Source of the DNA: an uncultured Acetatifactor sp.
GTDB lineage: Bacteria; Bacillota; Clostridia; Lachnospirales; Lachnospiraceae
Length of the DNA stretch: 64,000 nt
Reading direction: 5' to 3'
Assembly: GCA_934436245.1 (NCBI GenBank)
Contig: CAKSAM010000005.1
Span: 1 to 64,000 of the forward strand
Shown here: one piece after another, positions 9,723-19,673 of the stretch
How positions within the stretch are numbered: the stretch's first letter is position 1
How the letters are laid out: every line of letters begins with the position of its first letter
Notes under the pieces: model-generated
What the model saw: the letters and a program-made list of their open reading frames with translations, nothing else
The model's database searches: none
What the model was told of the DNA's origin: nothing
Made by a program: the position numbers and the translations under genes

Positions 9723-11501
9723 CTATACAATAAAGTGTTCCACATTCTGCCGGAGCTTGTCCGCAGCGATTCTTGCAGCCTCTGCTTTTTCCTTGATATC
9801 GTTGGCTTTTTCTGCGACCACCCCCGTCTTATCCGCAATATCCGTAGTTCCCGAAGCCCCTTCGGTAGCTGCCTTGCTGACTTCGTTGATTGCCTCCATA
9901 ACACCGCTGATAGATGCTAACAGTTCTTCGGAGGATGCAGAGAAATCCGTTACCAGTCCATCGATCTGACCGGCATCATTACTGTAAGAATCTGCCATAC
10001 CGGAAAATGTTGCAAAGCTGTCCACCACATCTGTTCCGACAAATCCCAGCAGCTTCTGTGTTCCTTCTGCCAGATTGTTTACAGCATTCATCACATTCTT
10101 GGTTACATCCTGGATATGTGCAACAGCTGCCTTGGACTGTTCTGCCAGTACACGGATCTCCTCCGCCACCACAGCAAATCCTTTTCCGGCTTCTCCTGCA
10201 CGTGCTGCCTCAATGGACGCATTCAATGCCAGCAGATTCGTCTGTCCCGTGATCTGCATAATAGATTCTGCCAGAACTCCGATCTGGTTAACTACCTTGA
10301 TTTCTTCCAGTGCTCTGGTCAGTCCTTCATCGATCTCTGCATGAATGGCTTTGGTCCGCTGATCATTCTGCGTAATGTCTTTTTTGATTCCTACCGCACG
10401 CTCACGGATTGCATCCGCTTCAGTAGCACCATCCTGGGAACGTGTTGCAATATTTTTTGCTGCACTCTCGATCTCATGAGACATAGCATTGATCTCTTCG
10501 GAAGATGCCGCTGTCTCTTCCATTCCGGCTGCCAGTTCCTCCGTAGTAGCGGACACATCCTCGATCTGCTCATCCAGCGCCTGAATACTGTTATCAATAT
10601 TCTGCACCATATCGTTGATTTCGTTCGCCTGTTCCTTGACCTCACCGATCAGGCCGCCCATTTCTGTCCTCATAGACTCCAGAGAGACTGCCAGCTGTCC
10701 GAAATCATCACGGCGTTTCAAAAGCTTATCTCCCATTGATCTGGAAAAATCTCCCTGTTCCATCACACCGATAGATGCCACACATTTTTTGAGAGGTTTT
10801 ACAATACTGATAATAATGAAGACAAGAAGGACGATCACAACTGCTCCTTCTATCAGGGTCGATGCAATGAACATCGCCAGTCTTCCTGTCACATAACCGG
10901 AAAATTCGTCACTTACCGTGGCAATCTTATCATCAATATAATCGGTGTAATTACCTGTGCCGATAACCCACTGGAACGGTTCAAACGCTTTACTGTAGGA
11001 ACGTTTAGGAGAAGATTCCGTCTCTCCTTCCTTTGGGAATACATAATCAACATAGCCGCCGTCCGGCTCCTGTCCCACTCGGATGATCTCCTTGACCATC
11101 TGATATCCATTGGCATCCTTGGTCTCCATACGGTTGGTACCCTCTGTTGCACTTCCCAGCAATACGACATTGGTTCCGTCATACTGATCTATCCAGAAAT
11201 ATCCGGAATCTCCATAGCGAAGCTGACGGATCTCATCTGCTGCAAGTTTCTTTGCCTCCGCTTCCGTATACACACCCTCCTGATACTGGTCGTAAATGGT
11301 CTGGCAGAGCGAAATTACATTGTCTACCTGCTGTTTGATCTGCTCATCGTAGGAATCTCTTTCATCGGTCTCCATAGTCTCCAATGCCCTGGACTGCAGC
11401 TCCTTCATGCTTTGTGCTGAAAATATGGTACACAACACCAGTGCAGCCGTCGTTGCCAGTATTACCATGATCATTTTAGTCTGTACTTTTATGTTGTTCA
11501 T
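9723..11501 (-). CDS. Methyl-accepting chemotaxis protein with single Cache sensor
   Basis: This 592-residue transmembrane chemoreceptor signals to CheA/CheW. In order: an N-terminal membrane helix (about 10-28); an extracytoplasmic single-Cache domain with the hallmark YGDSGYFWI near residue 93; a second membrane helix (about 205-228); a HAMP linker; and a long coiled-coil signalling domain with the highly conserved tip containing [17 protein letters not shown]. The sensor type often binds small organic acids, but the ligand cannot be read from sequence. AGGAG precedes the ATG. It appears to be a single-gene unit with a strong sigma-A-type promoter. It fits a flagellated cell together with the rod genes at the window start. 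Confidence 0.93.
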   Translation of the reverse strand: MNNIKVQTKMIMVILATTAALVLCTIFSAQSMKELQSRALETMETDERDSYDEQIKQQVDNVISLCQTIYDQYQEGVYTEAEAKKLAADEIRQLRYGDSGYFWIDQYDGTNVVLLGSATEGTNRMETKDANGYQMVKEIIRVGQEPDGGYVDYVFPKEGETESSPKRSYSKAFEPFQWVIGTGNYTDYIDDKIATVSDEFSGYVTGRLAMFIASTLIEGAVVIVLLVFIIISIVKPLKKCVASIGVMEQGDFSRSMGDKLLKRRDDFGQLAVSLESMRTEMGGLIGEVKEQANEINDMVQNIDNSIQALDEQIEDVSATTEELAAGMEETAASSEEINAMSHEIESAAKNIATRSQDGATEADAIRERAVGIKKDITQNDQRTKAIHAEIDEGLTRALEEIKVVNQIGVLAESIMQITGQTNLLALNASIEAARAGEAGKGFAVVAEEIRVLAEQSKAAVAHIQDVTKNVMNAVNNLAEGTQKLLGFVGTDVVDSFATFSGMADSYSNDAGQIDGLVTDFSASSEELLASISGVMEAINEVSKAATEGASGTTDIADKTGVVAEKANDIKEKAEAARIAADKLRQNVEHFIV

Positions 11502-11568
11502 AAGTGTTTCTCCTCTCCCCTTTGTTTCGCCTGCTTCTGTAGGCTTTTCATCTTAAATTTTGTTTTTT

Positions 11569-11597
11569 ATTTTACCATATTTTACAATTTTATTCAA
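11569..11597 (-). promoter_or_regulatory. Sigma-A promoter of the chemoreceptor gene
   Basis: On the minus strand TTGAAT (11592-11597) and TAAAAT (11569-11574) are separated by exactly 17 bases, about 70 bases upstream of the ATG. I saw no clear sigma-28 type box. Confidence 0.65.
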
Positions 11598-11711
11598 TGT
11601 TACATGTCTTTTTTGTGCATCATCACCAATTTTCATTAATAACTTTATGATATATCCATTTTCAGAAAATAAAATCGTCATCGACCCTTATCGTAAATAT
11701 TTCCGGGCAGC

Positions 11712-11741
11712 AAAAAACCTCAGTAGATTTCTCTACTGAGG
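11712..11741 (-). terminator. Intrinsic terminator after tRNA-Gln
   Basis: On the minus strand a perfect 10-bp stem (CCTCAGTAGA / TCTACTGAGG) is followed by six T residues. It ends the tRNA transcript. Confidence 0.9.
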
Positions 11742-11769
11742 TTTACTTCGCAGGTCAACCCCTGCTTCG

Positions 11770-11841
11770 CAGGGCTACAAGGATTCGAACCTTGAAATGA
11801 CGGAGTCAGAGTCCGTTGCCTTACCGTTTGGCGATAGCCCT
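11770..11841 (-). tRNA. tRNA-Gln (anticodon CTG)
   Basis: A 72-nt cloverleaf can be drawn: acceptor AGGGCTA with TAGCCCT, D arm GCC/GGC, anticodon stem ACGGA/TCCGT with loop CTCTGAC (anticodon CTG, reading CAG), and T arm CAAGG/CCTTG with TTCGAAT. No CCA is encoded; the next bases are CGAAGC. The 3' trailer can form CCCTGC/GCAGGG with the acceptor 3' strand, an alternative hairpin at 11760-11774. It has its own promoter and terminator. Confidence 0.95.
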
Positions 11842-11859
11842 ATGTCGTTTACTTGATGA

Positions 11860-11888
11860 AGTATACACTATCTGTTTTCATTTTGCAA
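11860..11888 (-). promoter_or_regulatory. Promoter of tRNA-Gln
   Basis: On the minus strand TTGCAA (11883-11888), 17 bases, then TATACT (11860-11865), about 19 bases upstream of the mature tRNA 5' end. Confidence 0.85.
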
Positions 11889-11945
11889 TACCTAATTTAA
11901 AAAATTTTAAAAAAAGTATACAAAATTAGAACAATTTCTTTAGAT

Positions 11946-13631
11946 TCATCGTGTAAACACAGTGATATAGGGATAGTCCACCCGGTTCACCGGCTGAAAA
12001 TCATTTTGCAGCCAGTTCCAGATAAAGCTGTTTTCTCCTTCTGCAGAAATATCTCCATAGCAGCTTTCAAATACTACGACATCCGGATAGCGGTCCGGAT
12101 TCACTTTCCAATAATCCAATAACCGCTCGTCATAAACCATGGAACAGATCGTATCCGGAGAAGCCTGTGTATGTTCTCCCAGCATGCAGTAGAACTGCGA
12201 TGCCCCCACATACAGCACCGTGCTTCCGGAGGGTACCGCTTCGTTCCATATTTCCATATTGTTGTTATAGCGGAAGGCAGACATATAGTCCGTCAGAATT
12301 CCGGCACGCAGCCCCTCTCTGTTAATGCCACGGACATTGGTAAACACAGGGGCATGATTGTCTGATGCACCTATCATCAGATAACAATAGCCGAATGCAT
12401 TTCCCAGTACCAGACACAGGCACAGGATCCGGAAAACTTTCCTTCCCTTTTCTTCAACCTTATCCCAGTAAGTACCGATGCATAAAAGTCCGGCAACCGC
12501 CCCCAGGATCAGGTAGGTATTCAATACGTCAGGTCCCCAGTTGGAGAGCAGCAATGCCGCAAAATAGCTCACACAGGTGATTCCGATCATGTATGCCGCC
12601 GCAATCTGGCTCCGGTCCTTTCGCAGGAAAATATAAAGTCCTGCCAGAGTTATCCCTACAAGAGGAACCTGGGGGTAAATTGCACTGGAAGGACCAAACA
12701 GCCAGAACCATACCTGGATCAGTAACACCGCTCCCAGGAAAAACAGACCCGGAACCCGAAATTTCTCCGGCAATTTCTTTTTTAACAGCTTTGTGACCAG
12801 AAGCTTCACCGCCAAAGCCACAGCTGCTGCCAGGATCAGAAGAGCCCCCACTATCATAAATCCTTCCGACCAGCTTGCTATTTTCTGAAACAGAGTCATC
12901 TTATGAGAGCCTTCATTCAAGATCTCTCCCACCATCTGCAGCATGGTGGCAGGCGCCATATAGCTGCACAGATAAGCAAACATTGCTCCAGCACTGATCA
13001 TGCAGGGAAGAAGGTATGCCAAGCACTCCTTCCACTTTCTGTCGGATTTGTGAAGCAGCAGATACCCCATACAACAGATAAATACCAGTACCATGCTCGG
13101 GTATGCCAGCACATCACAGGTCATAAAGATTCCCACCCAGACCAGATAAGAAATCTTTTTTTCACCAAAGAAATAGCGGAGCATGCACAGGATCATCAAC
13201 GTAAAGAACCAGTTATGTAAATTAGAGTACTCCGGTACATAGACGCATTTGGGTGTCACAATATAGTACAGCATGGCAAGCAGTGTCACTGTCACCTGTT
13301 CCATCCCGGGCCATACCTTGCGCAGTGTTTTATATAAATACACCGCAACACCGCCCTGAATAAGCAGGCTGACGATCCGCAGGTACAGGTTCAGGTAATT
13401 GATTCCCCCGGTCATCATCAGAAACAGTTTAATGAACACTGCGGTAAAAATAGCCGACGTCTGATGAGGCTCCCACATTTCCAGAAGCAGCCGGTCCCCC
13501 ATGGCAAGGCGATACCCTGCCATAATACCATAGCCTTCGTCCATATCCGCTCCGATGAACAGACTTTTCACAGTGTATGCAATTACCGCAAGAATACATA
13601 TTATTTTCCAAAACTTTTCTTTTTTCATCAT
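11946..13631 (-). CDS. Polytopic membrane protein, GT-C glycosyltransferase-like
   Basis: This 561-residue protein has 10-12 predicted membrane segments and a soluble C-terminal part of about 130 residues. The first extracytoplasmic loop carries GADMDEGYGIMAGYRLAMGD, with a DE pair followed by LLLEMWEPHQTS. This layout is typical of GT-C glycosyltransferases of the PMT/ArnT superfamily that move sugars from polyprenyl carriers outside the membrane. The acceptor is unknown. The start is one of two adjacent ATG codons with a weak ribosome site. It lies downstream of a terminator that ends the glnN transcript, so it probably has its own promoter, which I could not pinpoint. Confidence 0.65.
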   Translation of the reverse strand: MMKKEKFWKIICILAVIAYTVKSLFIGADMDEGYGIMAGYRLAMGDRLLLEMWEPHQTSAIFTAVFIKLFLMMTGGINYLNLYLRIVSLLIQGGVAVYLYKTLRKVWPGMEQVTVTLLAMLYYIVTPKCVYVPEYSNLHNWFFTLMILCMLRYFFGEKKISYLVWVGIFMTCDVLAYPSMVLVFICCMGYLLLHKSDRKWKECLAYLLPCMISAGAMFAYLCSYMAPATMLQMVGEILNEGSHKMTLFQKIASWSEGFMIVGALLILAAAVALAVKLLVTKLLKKKLPEKFRVPGLFFLGAVLLIQVWFWLFGPSSAIYPQVPLVGITLAGLYIFLRKDRSQIAAAYMIGITCVSYFAALLLSNWGPDVLNTYLILGAVAGLLCIGTYWDKVEEKGRKVFRILCLCLVLGNAFGYCYLMIGASDNHAPVFTNVRGINREGLRAGILTDYMSAFRYNNNMEIWNEAVPSGSTVLYVGASQFYCMLGEHTQASPDTICSMVYDERLLDYWKVNPDRYPDVVVFESCYGDISAEGENSFIWNWLQNDFQPVNRVDYPYITVFTR

Positions 13632-13663
13632 GCTGTTATCTTAACACAGGTTCCCGGACATCG

Positions 13664-13704
13664 CAACAAAAACGAGGCCCACCGCACATGCAGTAAGCCC
13701 CGTT
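13664..13704 (-). terminator. Terminator after the second glnN gene
   Basis: Minus-strand stem AACGGGGC / GCCTCGTT (one mismatch), with further pairing inside, followed by a T5 run. Confidence 0.75.
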
Positions 13705-13753
13705 TTTATTCAACACAATGAGAGAAATGTATTATGGTATTTTACAATGCTTT

Positions 13754-15865
13754 TTATACTTCAAAGATCAGATCGCCGTAGCTAGGTACGGGCCATACCT
13801 TCTTGTCAACCATCATCTCCAGCTCATCCACAGGAGTTCTCAGGTCATCCATTGCGGTATGTACCACATCTTTATAGAAGAAAGCAAGCTTCTTGGGATC
13901 TTCGATACCTGCTGCCTCTGCCAGCTTATCCTCCAGTGCGGTTTCTGCTGCCTGTGTTTCAGCCAGTTTCTCAGAGATACTCTTCAGAACTGTGGTCTGC
14001 ACGGTAGCATCAGCACCTGCACTTTTAACAGCCAGTACGGTATCAGCCAGAGTCCTGGTGTACTCCATAACTGCTGGAATGTACTGTTTCTTCGCCATAT
14101 CTACCATGGTCAGAGCTTCGATGTTGATGGTCTTGGAGTAGGTCTCATACAGAACCTCCTCGCGGGATTCCAGCTCAGCCTTGGTGAAGATGCCGAACTT
14201 CTCGAACAGCTTGATAGACTTTTCGGTGGTCAGAGTCTCGGAAGCTTCTACCATGGACTTGATGTTGGGAAGTCCTCTTCTGGCTGCCTCTTCTACCCAT
14301 TCCTCGGAATAGCCATTGCCGTTGAAGATAATTCTCTGATGCTCAGTCAGGTACTTTTTGATCAGATCGTGTACTGCGATATCGAAGTCGTCTGCCTTCT
14401 CCAGAATGTCTGCTGCCTCGCAGAAAGCTTCTGCAACGATAGCATTCAGCGTAGTGTTAGGGCTGGCGATGGAGTCTGCACTACCTACCATACGGAACTC
14501 GAACTTATTGCCTGTGAAAGCAAAGGGTGAAGTTCTGTTACGGTCGGTGGCATCCTTATCCAGATCCGGCAGTGTGGATACACCGGTCAGAAGCTTACCT
14601 CCCTGGATAGAATGGGTGGCATCACCGGTCTCAACCAGCTGTTTGACCACATCCTCCAGCTGCTCGCCCAGGAATACGGAAATGATGGCAGGAGGTGCCT
14701 CGTTGGCTCCCAGTCTGTGATCATTGCCGACATCGGATGCACTCTGACGAAGCAGATCTGCATGGGTATCTACAGCTTTCAGGATACATGCCAGTACTAA
14801 CAGGAACTGGATGTTCTCGTTGGGGGTATCGCCGGGATCTAACAGGTTTACACCGTTATCGGTTCCCAGGGACCAGTTGTTATGCTTACCGGAACCGTTC
14901 ACTCCGGCAAAAGGCTTCTCATGCAGCAGGCAGGTCATACCGTGACGTCCTGCTACTTTCTTCATAGTCTCCATTACCAGCTGGTTATGATCTACTGCAA
15001 TGTTGGCAGTCTCATAGATAGGTGCCAGCTCATGCTGTGCGGGAGCTACTTCGTTATGCTGTGTCTTGGCGGTTACACCCAGCTTCCACAGTTCAATGTT
15101 CAGATCCTTCATGAAAGAACCGATTCTCTCACGGATGGTGCCGAAGTAGTGATCCTCCAGCTCCTGTCCCTTGGGTGCAGGTGCACCGAACAGGGTCCGT
15201 CCGGCGAAGATCAGGTCTTCACGCTTCAGGTATTTATCTCTGTCTACCAGGAAATATTCCTGCTCAGGTCCTACGCTTGCTACGACTCTGGTAGCCTCGG
15301 TGTTGCCGAACAGTCTTACGATACGCAGTGCCTGGGTGCTGACAGCTTCCATGGAACGCAGTAACGGTGTCTTTTTATCCAGTGCCTCACCCTTGTAAGA
15401 GCAGAAAGCAGTGGGAATGCAAAGGATCACGCCGGTAGCATCCTCTTTCAGGAATGCGGGAGATGTGATATCCCATGCAGTATAACCTCTTGCCTCAAAG
15501 GTTGCCCGTAAGCCTCCGGAGGGGAAGGAAGATGCATCGGGCTCGCCCTTGATCAGCTCCTTGCCGGAGAACTCCATGATCATCTTACCGTACTCATCGG
15601 GATGGGTTACGAATGCGTCATGCTTCTCAGCCGTGATACCGGTCAATGGCTGGAACCAGTGAGTATAATGGGTTGCTCCGTTCTCGATGGCCCAATCCTT
15701 CATTGCTTTTGCTACAACATCTGCGGTGGCCAGAGACAGCTCTCCGCCATGATCAATGATCTTCTTCACTTCTTTGTATACGCTCTTGGGTAATCTTTCC
15801 CTCATCTTACCAAGAGTGAATACCTTACTGCCAAAGATTTCTTCCACGTTTAATACTTCACTCAT
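13754..15865 (-). CDS. glnN: Type III glutamine synthetase (second copy)
   Basis: This 703-residue glutamine synthetase of the large GSIII class makes glutamine from glutamate, ammonia and ATP in the cytoplasm. Visible are the GSIII N-terminal region, the beta-grasp/ATP region ([12 protein letters not shown]), the metal-binding stretch [26 protein letters not shown] and [21 protein letters not shown], and a helical C-terminal extension unique to GSIII. It is collinear over its whole length with the other GSIII gene 290 bases upstream and very similar to it, so the two are a tandem duplication or an old paralog pair. AAGGAGG precedes the ATG. It follows the upstream copy's terminator and has its own terminator. 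Confidence 0.96.
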   Translation of the reverse strand: MSEVLNVEEIFGSKVFTLGKMRERLPKSVYKEVKKIIDHGGELSLATADVVAKAMKDWAIENGATHYTHWFQPLTGITAEKHDAFVTHPDEYGKMIMEFSGKELIKGEPDASSFPSGGLRATFEARGYTAWDITSPAFLKEDATGVILCIPTAFCSYKGEALDKKTPLLRSMEAVSTQALRIVRLFGNTEATRVVASVGPEQEYFLVDRDKYLKREDLIFAGRTLFGAPAPKGQELEDHYFGTIRERIGSFMKDLNIELWKLGVTAKTQHNEVAPAQHELAPIYETANIAVDHNQLVMETMKKVAGRHGMTCLLHEKPFAGVNGSGKHNNWSLGTDNGVNLLDPGDTPNENIQFLLVLACILKAVDTHADLLRQSASDVGNDHRLGANEAPPAIISVFLGEQLEDVVKQLVETGDATHSIQGGKLLTGVSTLPDLDKDATDRNRTSPFAFTGNKFEFRMVGSADSIASPNTTLNAIVAEAFCEAADILEKADDFDIAVHDLIKKYLTEHQRIIFNGNGYSEEWVEEAARRGLPNIKSMVEASETLTTEKSIKLFEKFGIFTKAELESREEVLYETYSKTINIEALTMVDMAKKQYIPAVMEYTRTLADTVLAVKSAGADATVQTTVLKSISEKLAETQAAETALEDKLAEAAGIEDPKKLAFFYKDVVHTAMDDLRTPVDELEMMVDKKVWPVPSYGDLIFEV

Positions 15866-15924
15866 CTTCGTTTCCTCCTTGTTTTTCGCTATTTTCCATG
15901 CTTCCTGCGACTCCGTCCGGCACT

Positions 15925-15985
15925 GTTGCTATCCAGAACCTGCATTCGACAAATAGGTTCAATATTTACGGCTCTGAATAGTAAC
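15925..15985. repeat. Dispersed palindromic element, copy C (between the glnN genes)
   Basis: Arms GTTGCTATCCAGAACC (15925-15940) and GGCTCTGAATAGTAAC (15970-15985) are inverted copies with a few mismatches. The right arm directly abuts the T-run of the glnN terminator. It lies in the leader of the second glnN gene, where no strong promoter is visible. Confidence 0.75.
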
Positions 15986-16020
15986 AAAAAAGGCGCTACA
16001 CTTCCTAGTGTAAACGCCTT
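15985..16020 (-). terminator. Terminator between the two glnN genes
   Basis: On the minus strand AAGGCG/CGCCTT and the inner ACACT/AGTGT form a stem followed by T6. It lies 136 bases after the stop of the upstream copy. The remaining gap (15866-16155) holds this terminator and the palindrome only. Confidence 0.85.
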
Positions 16021-16155
16021 CGTTTCGCATTGAAAAATATTAACTTGTGAGGATCGCTCCTCTATGGCTCATTACTATACAACAGATTTTTTTTGATTGC
16101 AATACCTTTTTTGAAAAAATTTTATTATTGCATCCAAAACGACCTTTGAAACGTT

Positions 16156-18267
16156 CTATACCTCAAACAGCAGGTCTGCGTAGGTCGGGAACGGCCAGTA
16201 TTTTTTATCTACCAGCTTCTCCAGTTCATCCGCAGGCTTTCTCAGTGCGTTCATTGCCACCATGACTTCATCATGATAGCAGAATGCCTGCTCCTTGCCT
16301 CTCTCCATGGCGGAAGCCTTTTTCTCTACCTCGAGAAGTGCTTCAGATGCTTTCTCCATCTCCGTCAGTTTCTCTGTGATCTGCTGCAGCATATGGACAG
16401 GAACGTAGGTGTCTCCGCCGGCTTCCGTAATGGCAATAACAGCATCCGCCAAAGATTTGCTGTATTTCATCACTGCAGGAATGATCTGCTTATTGGCCAT
16501 ATCCACCATGGTCAGTGCTTCGATGTTGATGGTCTTGGCATAGGTCTCGTACAGTACCTCCGCACGGGAACGCAGCTCTGCTTCGGTAAAAATACCAAAC
16601 TTTTCAAACAGGTGAATAGCCTTGGGAGTAGTCAGCGTATCCACTGCTGCCACCATAGAAGGAATGTTGGGCAGTCCTCTTCTGGCTGCTTCTTCTTCCC
16701 ATTCCTTGGCATAACCGTTGCCATTGAAAATGATCCGCTGGTGCTCCGTCATATATTCCTTGATCAGATCATGTACTGCCATATCGAAATCTTCTGCACC
16801 CTCCAGGCGGTCTGCTGCTTCGCAGAAAGCTTCTGCCACAATGGCATTCAGGGTGGTGTTGGGACTGCCGATGGAATCCTCGCTTCCCACCATACGGAAT
16901 TCAAATTTATTTCCTGTAAAGGCAAAAGGTGAGGTACGGTTCCTGTCGGTGGCATCCTTTACAAAATCAGGTAATGTGGATACACCGGTACGGAGTACTC
17001 CGCCTTCTTTCAGATTATCGGCCTTACCGGTCTCCACCAGCTGTGCCACTACATCCTCCAGCTGTTCGCCCAGGAAAATGGAAATGATGGCAGGCGGTGC
17101 TTCATAGCCGCCCAATCTGTGATCATTGCCTACGTTGGACGCACTCTGACGCAGCAGATCCGCATGGGTATCTACTGCCTTCATGATGCATGCCAGCACC
17201 AACAGGAACTGAATATTTTCATTGGGAGTCTGTCCGGGCTCCAGAAGATTTACGCCATTGTCTGTCGTAATCGACCAGTTGTTGTGCTTGCCGGAACCAT
17301 TCACGCCGGCAAAAGGCTTCTCATGGAGCATGCAGCGCAGACCGTGTTTGCCTGCCACACGTTTCAGGGTCTCCATCACCAGTTGGTTGTGGTCTACTGC
17401 CACATTTGCAGATTCATAGATTGGTGCCACTTCATGCTGTGCGGGAGCTGCCTCGTTGTGCTGGGTCTTGGATGTCACACCCAGCTTCCACAGTTCGATA
17501 TTGACATCATGCATGAAACCACCGATACGCTCACGGATAACACCGAAATAATGGTCATCCATTTCCTGTCCCTTGGGTGCAGGGGCACCAAACAGGGTAC
17601 GTCCGGCAAAAATAATATCTTCACGCTGCAGCGCCTTGGCAGAATCCACCAGGAAATATTCCTGCTCTGCGCCGACGGAGGGCAGTACTTTGGTTGCCTC
17701 TGTATTACCGAACAGACGCACAATACGGATTGCCTGTTTGCTCAGAGCTTCCATGGAACGAAGTAACGGTGTCTTTTTATCCAGAGCTTCGCCCTTATAA
17801 GAACAGAAAGCAGTGGGGATACAAAGGGTCGGACCGGTTGCTGTCTCTTTGATAAATGCAGGTGAAGTAATGTCCCAGGTAGTATAGCCTCTCGCCTCAA
17901 AAGTCGCACGTAAGCCCCCGGACGGGAAAGAAGATGCATCAGGCTCTCCCTTGATCAGTTCTTTACCGGAAAACTCCATGATCATACGGCCGTCTTCGTC
18001 CGGATGCGTTACAAAAGCATCATGTTTCTCCGCTGTAATTCCTGTCAGGGGCTGGAACCAGTGGGTATAATGGGTCGCCCCGTTCTCAATGGCCCAGTCC
18101 TTCATGGCACTCGCTACGACATCTGCAGTCGCAAGAGAAAGCTCTCCTCCCTGATCCATGACTTTTTTCACTTCTTTGTAAGTACTCTTGGGGAGTCTCT
18201 CCTTCATTTTGCCCAGAGTAAATACCTTGCTGGCAAAAAGCTCCTCTACATTCAATTCTTCACGCAT
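16156..18267 (-). CDS. glnN: Type III glutamine synthetase (first copy)
   Basis: This 703-residue GSIII enzyme is the same length as, and closely similar to, the next gene. Conserved segments include [12 protein letters not shown] near residue 80, [11 protein letters not shown] near 215, [16 protein letters not shown] and [21 protein letters not shown] near 330, and [21 protein letters not shown] near 455. It makes glutamine from ammonium. CCGGAGGG lies upstream of the ATG. A promoter and a leader hairpin lie in the 119-base gap before it. The two copies differ mainly near the N-terminus and in the helical tail, which leaves room for differences in regulation or oligomer contacts (inference). 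Confidence 0.96.
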   Translation of the reverse strand: MREELNVEELFASKVFTLGKMKERLPKSTYKEVKKVMDQGGELSLATADVVASAMKDWAIENGATHYTHWFQPLTGITAEKHDAFVTHPDEDGRMIMEFSGKELIKGEPDASSFPSGGLRATFEARGYTTWDITSPAFIKETATGPTLCIPTAFCSYKGEALDKKTPLLRSMEALSKQAIRIVRLFGNTEATKVLPSVGAEQEYFLVDSAKALQREDIIFAGRTLFGAPAPKGQEMDDHYFGVIRERIGGFMHDVNIELWKLGVTSKTQHNEAAPAQHEVAPIYESANVAVDHNQLVMETLKRVAGKHGLRCMLHEKPFAGVNGSGKHNNWSITTDNGVNLLEPGQTPNENIQFLLVLACIMKAVDTHADLLRQSASNVGNDHRLGGYEAPPAIISIFLGEQLEDVVAQLVETGKADNLKEGGVLRTGVSTLPDFVKDATDRNRTSPFAFTGNKFEFRMVGSEDSIGSPNTTLNAIVAEAFCEAADRLEGAEDFDMAVHDLIKEYMTEHQRIIFNGNGYAKEWEEEAARRGLPNIPSMVAAVDTLTTPKAIHLFEKFGIFTEAELRSRAEVLYETYAKTINIEALTMVDMANKQIIPAVMKYSKSLADAVIAITEAGGDTYVPVHMLQQITEKLTEMEKASEALLEVEKKASAMERGKEQAFCYHDEVMVAMNALRKPADELEKLVDKKYWPFPTYADLLFEV

Positions 18268-18302
18268 GTGTCTACTTCCCTCCGGTATAATATAGACCCT
18301 GA

Positions 18303-18337
18303 ACGATTTTCATCACTTTTCGTAATTTCAAAATCGT
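18303..18337 (-). promoter_or_regulatory. Leader hairpin of the first glnN gene
   Basis: Arms ACGATTTT (18303-18310) and AAAATCGT (18330-18337) are perfectly complementary in the predicted 5' leader. There is no T-run, so it is not a terminator. It could be a target for antitermination or another RNA-level nitrogen control, but no known riboswitch is recognised. Confidence 0.4.
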
Positions 18338-18353
18338 CTTATTTGTCTTATAC

Positions 18354-18383
18354 AGTGTACAACACGTGCGTTATAATGGTCAA
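18354..18383 (-). promoter_or_regulatory. Candidate promoter of the first glnN gene
   Basis: On the minus strand TTGACC (18378-18383) and TACACT (18354-18359) are 18 bases apart, about 90 bases upstream of the ATG and directly after the trhP stop. Confidence 0.5.
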
Positions 18384-18386
18384 TGA

Positions 18387-19673
18387 CTATTTCTGTTTTG
18401 CTCTCAACAAATCATAATGCTTTGGTGTCTGTGACAATTTTATCCACAGTACCTGTTTGGGATGAGGCGCACTATCCACACTTTCTCCCTCTTCGGTATA
18501 CATTGCTTCCACTGTGACAGGGACATTCGTGCCGTCAGGTTTCATAATCTCTATGGAATCTCCCACACAGAATTTATTTCTCTGCTCAATTCTGCACAAA
18601 GCACCTTCAGGACCGGATCCTTCCGGGGCAGTTTTCCAGATATCCCCTGATGCCTTCACCATTTCTACGATCCCGAGGTAAATATAGTCATTCACATAAG
18701 TATTACTATCATAAATCTGGGTATTTTCATCCGGCTTACCAAAATAGAAGCCCGTAGTAAACTGCCTGTAAGTGCACTTGGAAATTTCCGCCTGATACCA
18801 GTCCATGTTTTTCTCATACAGATCCGGATCCGTAAAATAGTCATCAATGGCTTTCCGGTATGTTCTGGCTACGGCAGCCACATACAGGGCAGTCTTCATG
18901 CGTCCCTCAATCTTCAGGCTGTCAATTCCGGCTTCCACCAGCTCCGGAATATGTTCGATCATGCATAGATCCTTGGAATTGAAAATATATGTTCCACGTT
19001 CATTCTCATAGACCGGCAGATACTCCCCGGGTCTGGTCTCCTCCACTACGGCATATTTCCAACGGCAGGGATGGGTGCAGGCACCTCTGTTGGCATCTCT
19101 TCCCGTAAAAAAATTGCTCAACAGACACCTGCCGGAATAAGAAATACACATCGCACCATGGACAAAACTCTCAATCTCCATCTCTGCAGGTATTTTTTCT
19201 CGAATTCCTTTGATCTCCATCAGGGACAATTCTCTGGCAGATACCACTCTTTTTGCTCCCAGCTTCCACCAGAACAGATAGGTCTCATAATTTGTGTTAT
19301 TTGCCTGCGTGGAAATATGTATTTCCACCTGCGGCCAGACTTCTTTGGCAATCATGAACATTCCCGGATCGGAAATGATCAGTGCATCCGGCTGTTCCGG
19401 CTTCATATCACGCAGCTCTGCAAAATACGTTCTTGCCCCTTCCAGATCATAGTTGTGAGCCAGAATATTGGCAGTCACATAGACTTTTACTCCATGTGCG
19501 TGGGCAAAAGCAACACCATCTGCCATCTCTTCACTGCTGAAATTCTTGGCCTTTGCCCGAAGTCCAAAAGCTTCTCCTCCGATATATACCGCATCCGCCC
19601 CGAATATCACTGCAGTTTTCAGCACTTCCAGGCTGCTGGCAGGAATCAATAACTCCGGTTTTTTATATGTCAT
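18387..19673 (-). CDS. trhP: Peptidase U32 family tRNA hydroxylation protein (TrhP type)
   Basis: This 428-residue U32 protein has the N-terminal TIM-barrel half (PELLIPASSLEVLKTAVIFGADAVY begins near residue 6) and the family signature ESFVHGAMCISYSGRCLLSNFFTGRDANRGACTHPCRWKY near 168-208, whose cysteines can hold an iron-sulfur cluster. TrhP proteins of this family make 5-hydroxyuridine at tRNA position 34 using a prephenate-dependent reaction. The gene begins inside the end of an O-methyltransferase gene of the TrmR type, which methylates that same hydroxyl in Bacillus (yrrM with yrrN/yrrO). This pairing strongly supports the role. A GAGGAG site precedes the ATG. A collagenase or other protease activity is less likely. 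Confidence 0.88.
   Translation of the reverse strand: MTYKKPELLIPASSLEVLKTAVIFGADAVYIGGEAFGLRAKAKNFSSEEMADGVAFAHAHGVKVYVTANILAHNYDLEGARTYFAELRDMKPEQPDALIISDPGMFMIAKEVWPQVEIHISTQANNTNYETYLFWWKLGAKRVVSARELSLMEIKGIREKIPAEMEIESFVHGAMCISYSGRCLLSNFFTGRDANRGACTHPCRWKYAVVEETRPGEYLPVYENERGTYIFNSKDLCMIEHIPELVEAGIDSLKIEGRMKTALYVAAVARTYRKAIDDYFTDPDLYEKNMDWYQAEISKCTYRQFTTGFYFGKPDENTQIYDSNTYVNDYIYLGIVEMVKASGDIWKTAPEGSGPEGALCRIEQRNKFCVGDSIEIMKPDGTNVPVTVEAMYTEEGESVDSAPHPKQVLWIKLSQTPKHYDLLRAKQK

Noticed and set aside
15866..16155. A riboswitch (glutamine type) before the second glnN gene
   Set aside because: The gap is filled by a terminator and a dispersed palindrome; no conserved aptamer motif is visible.
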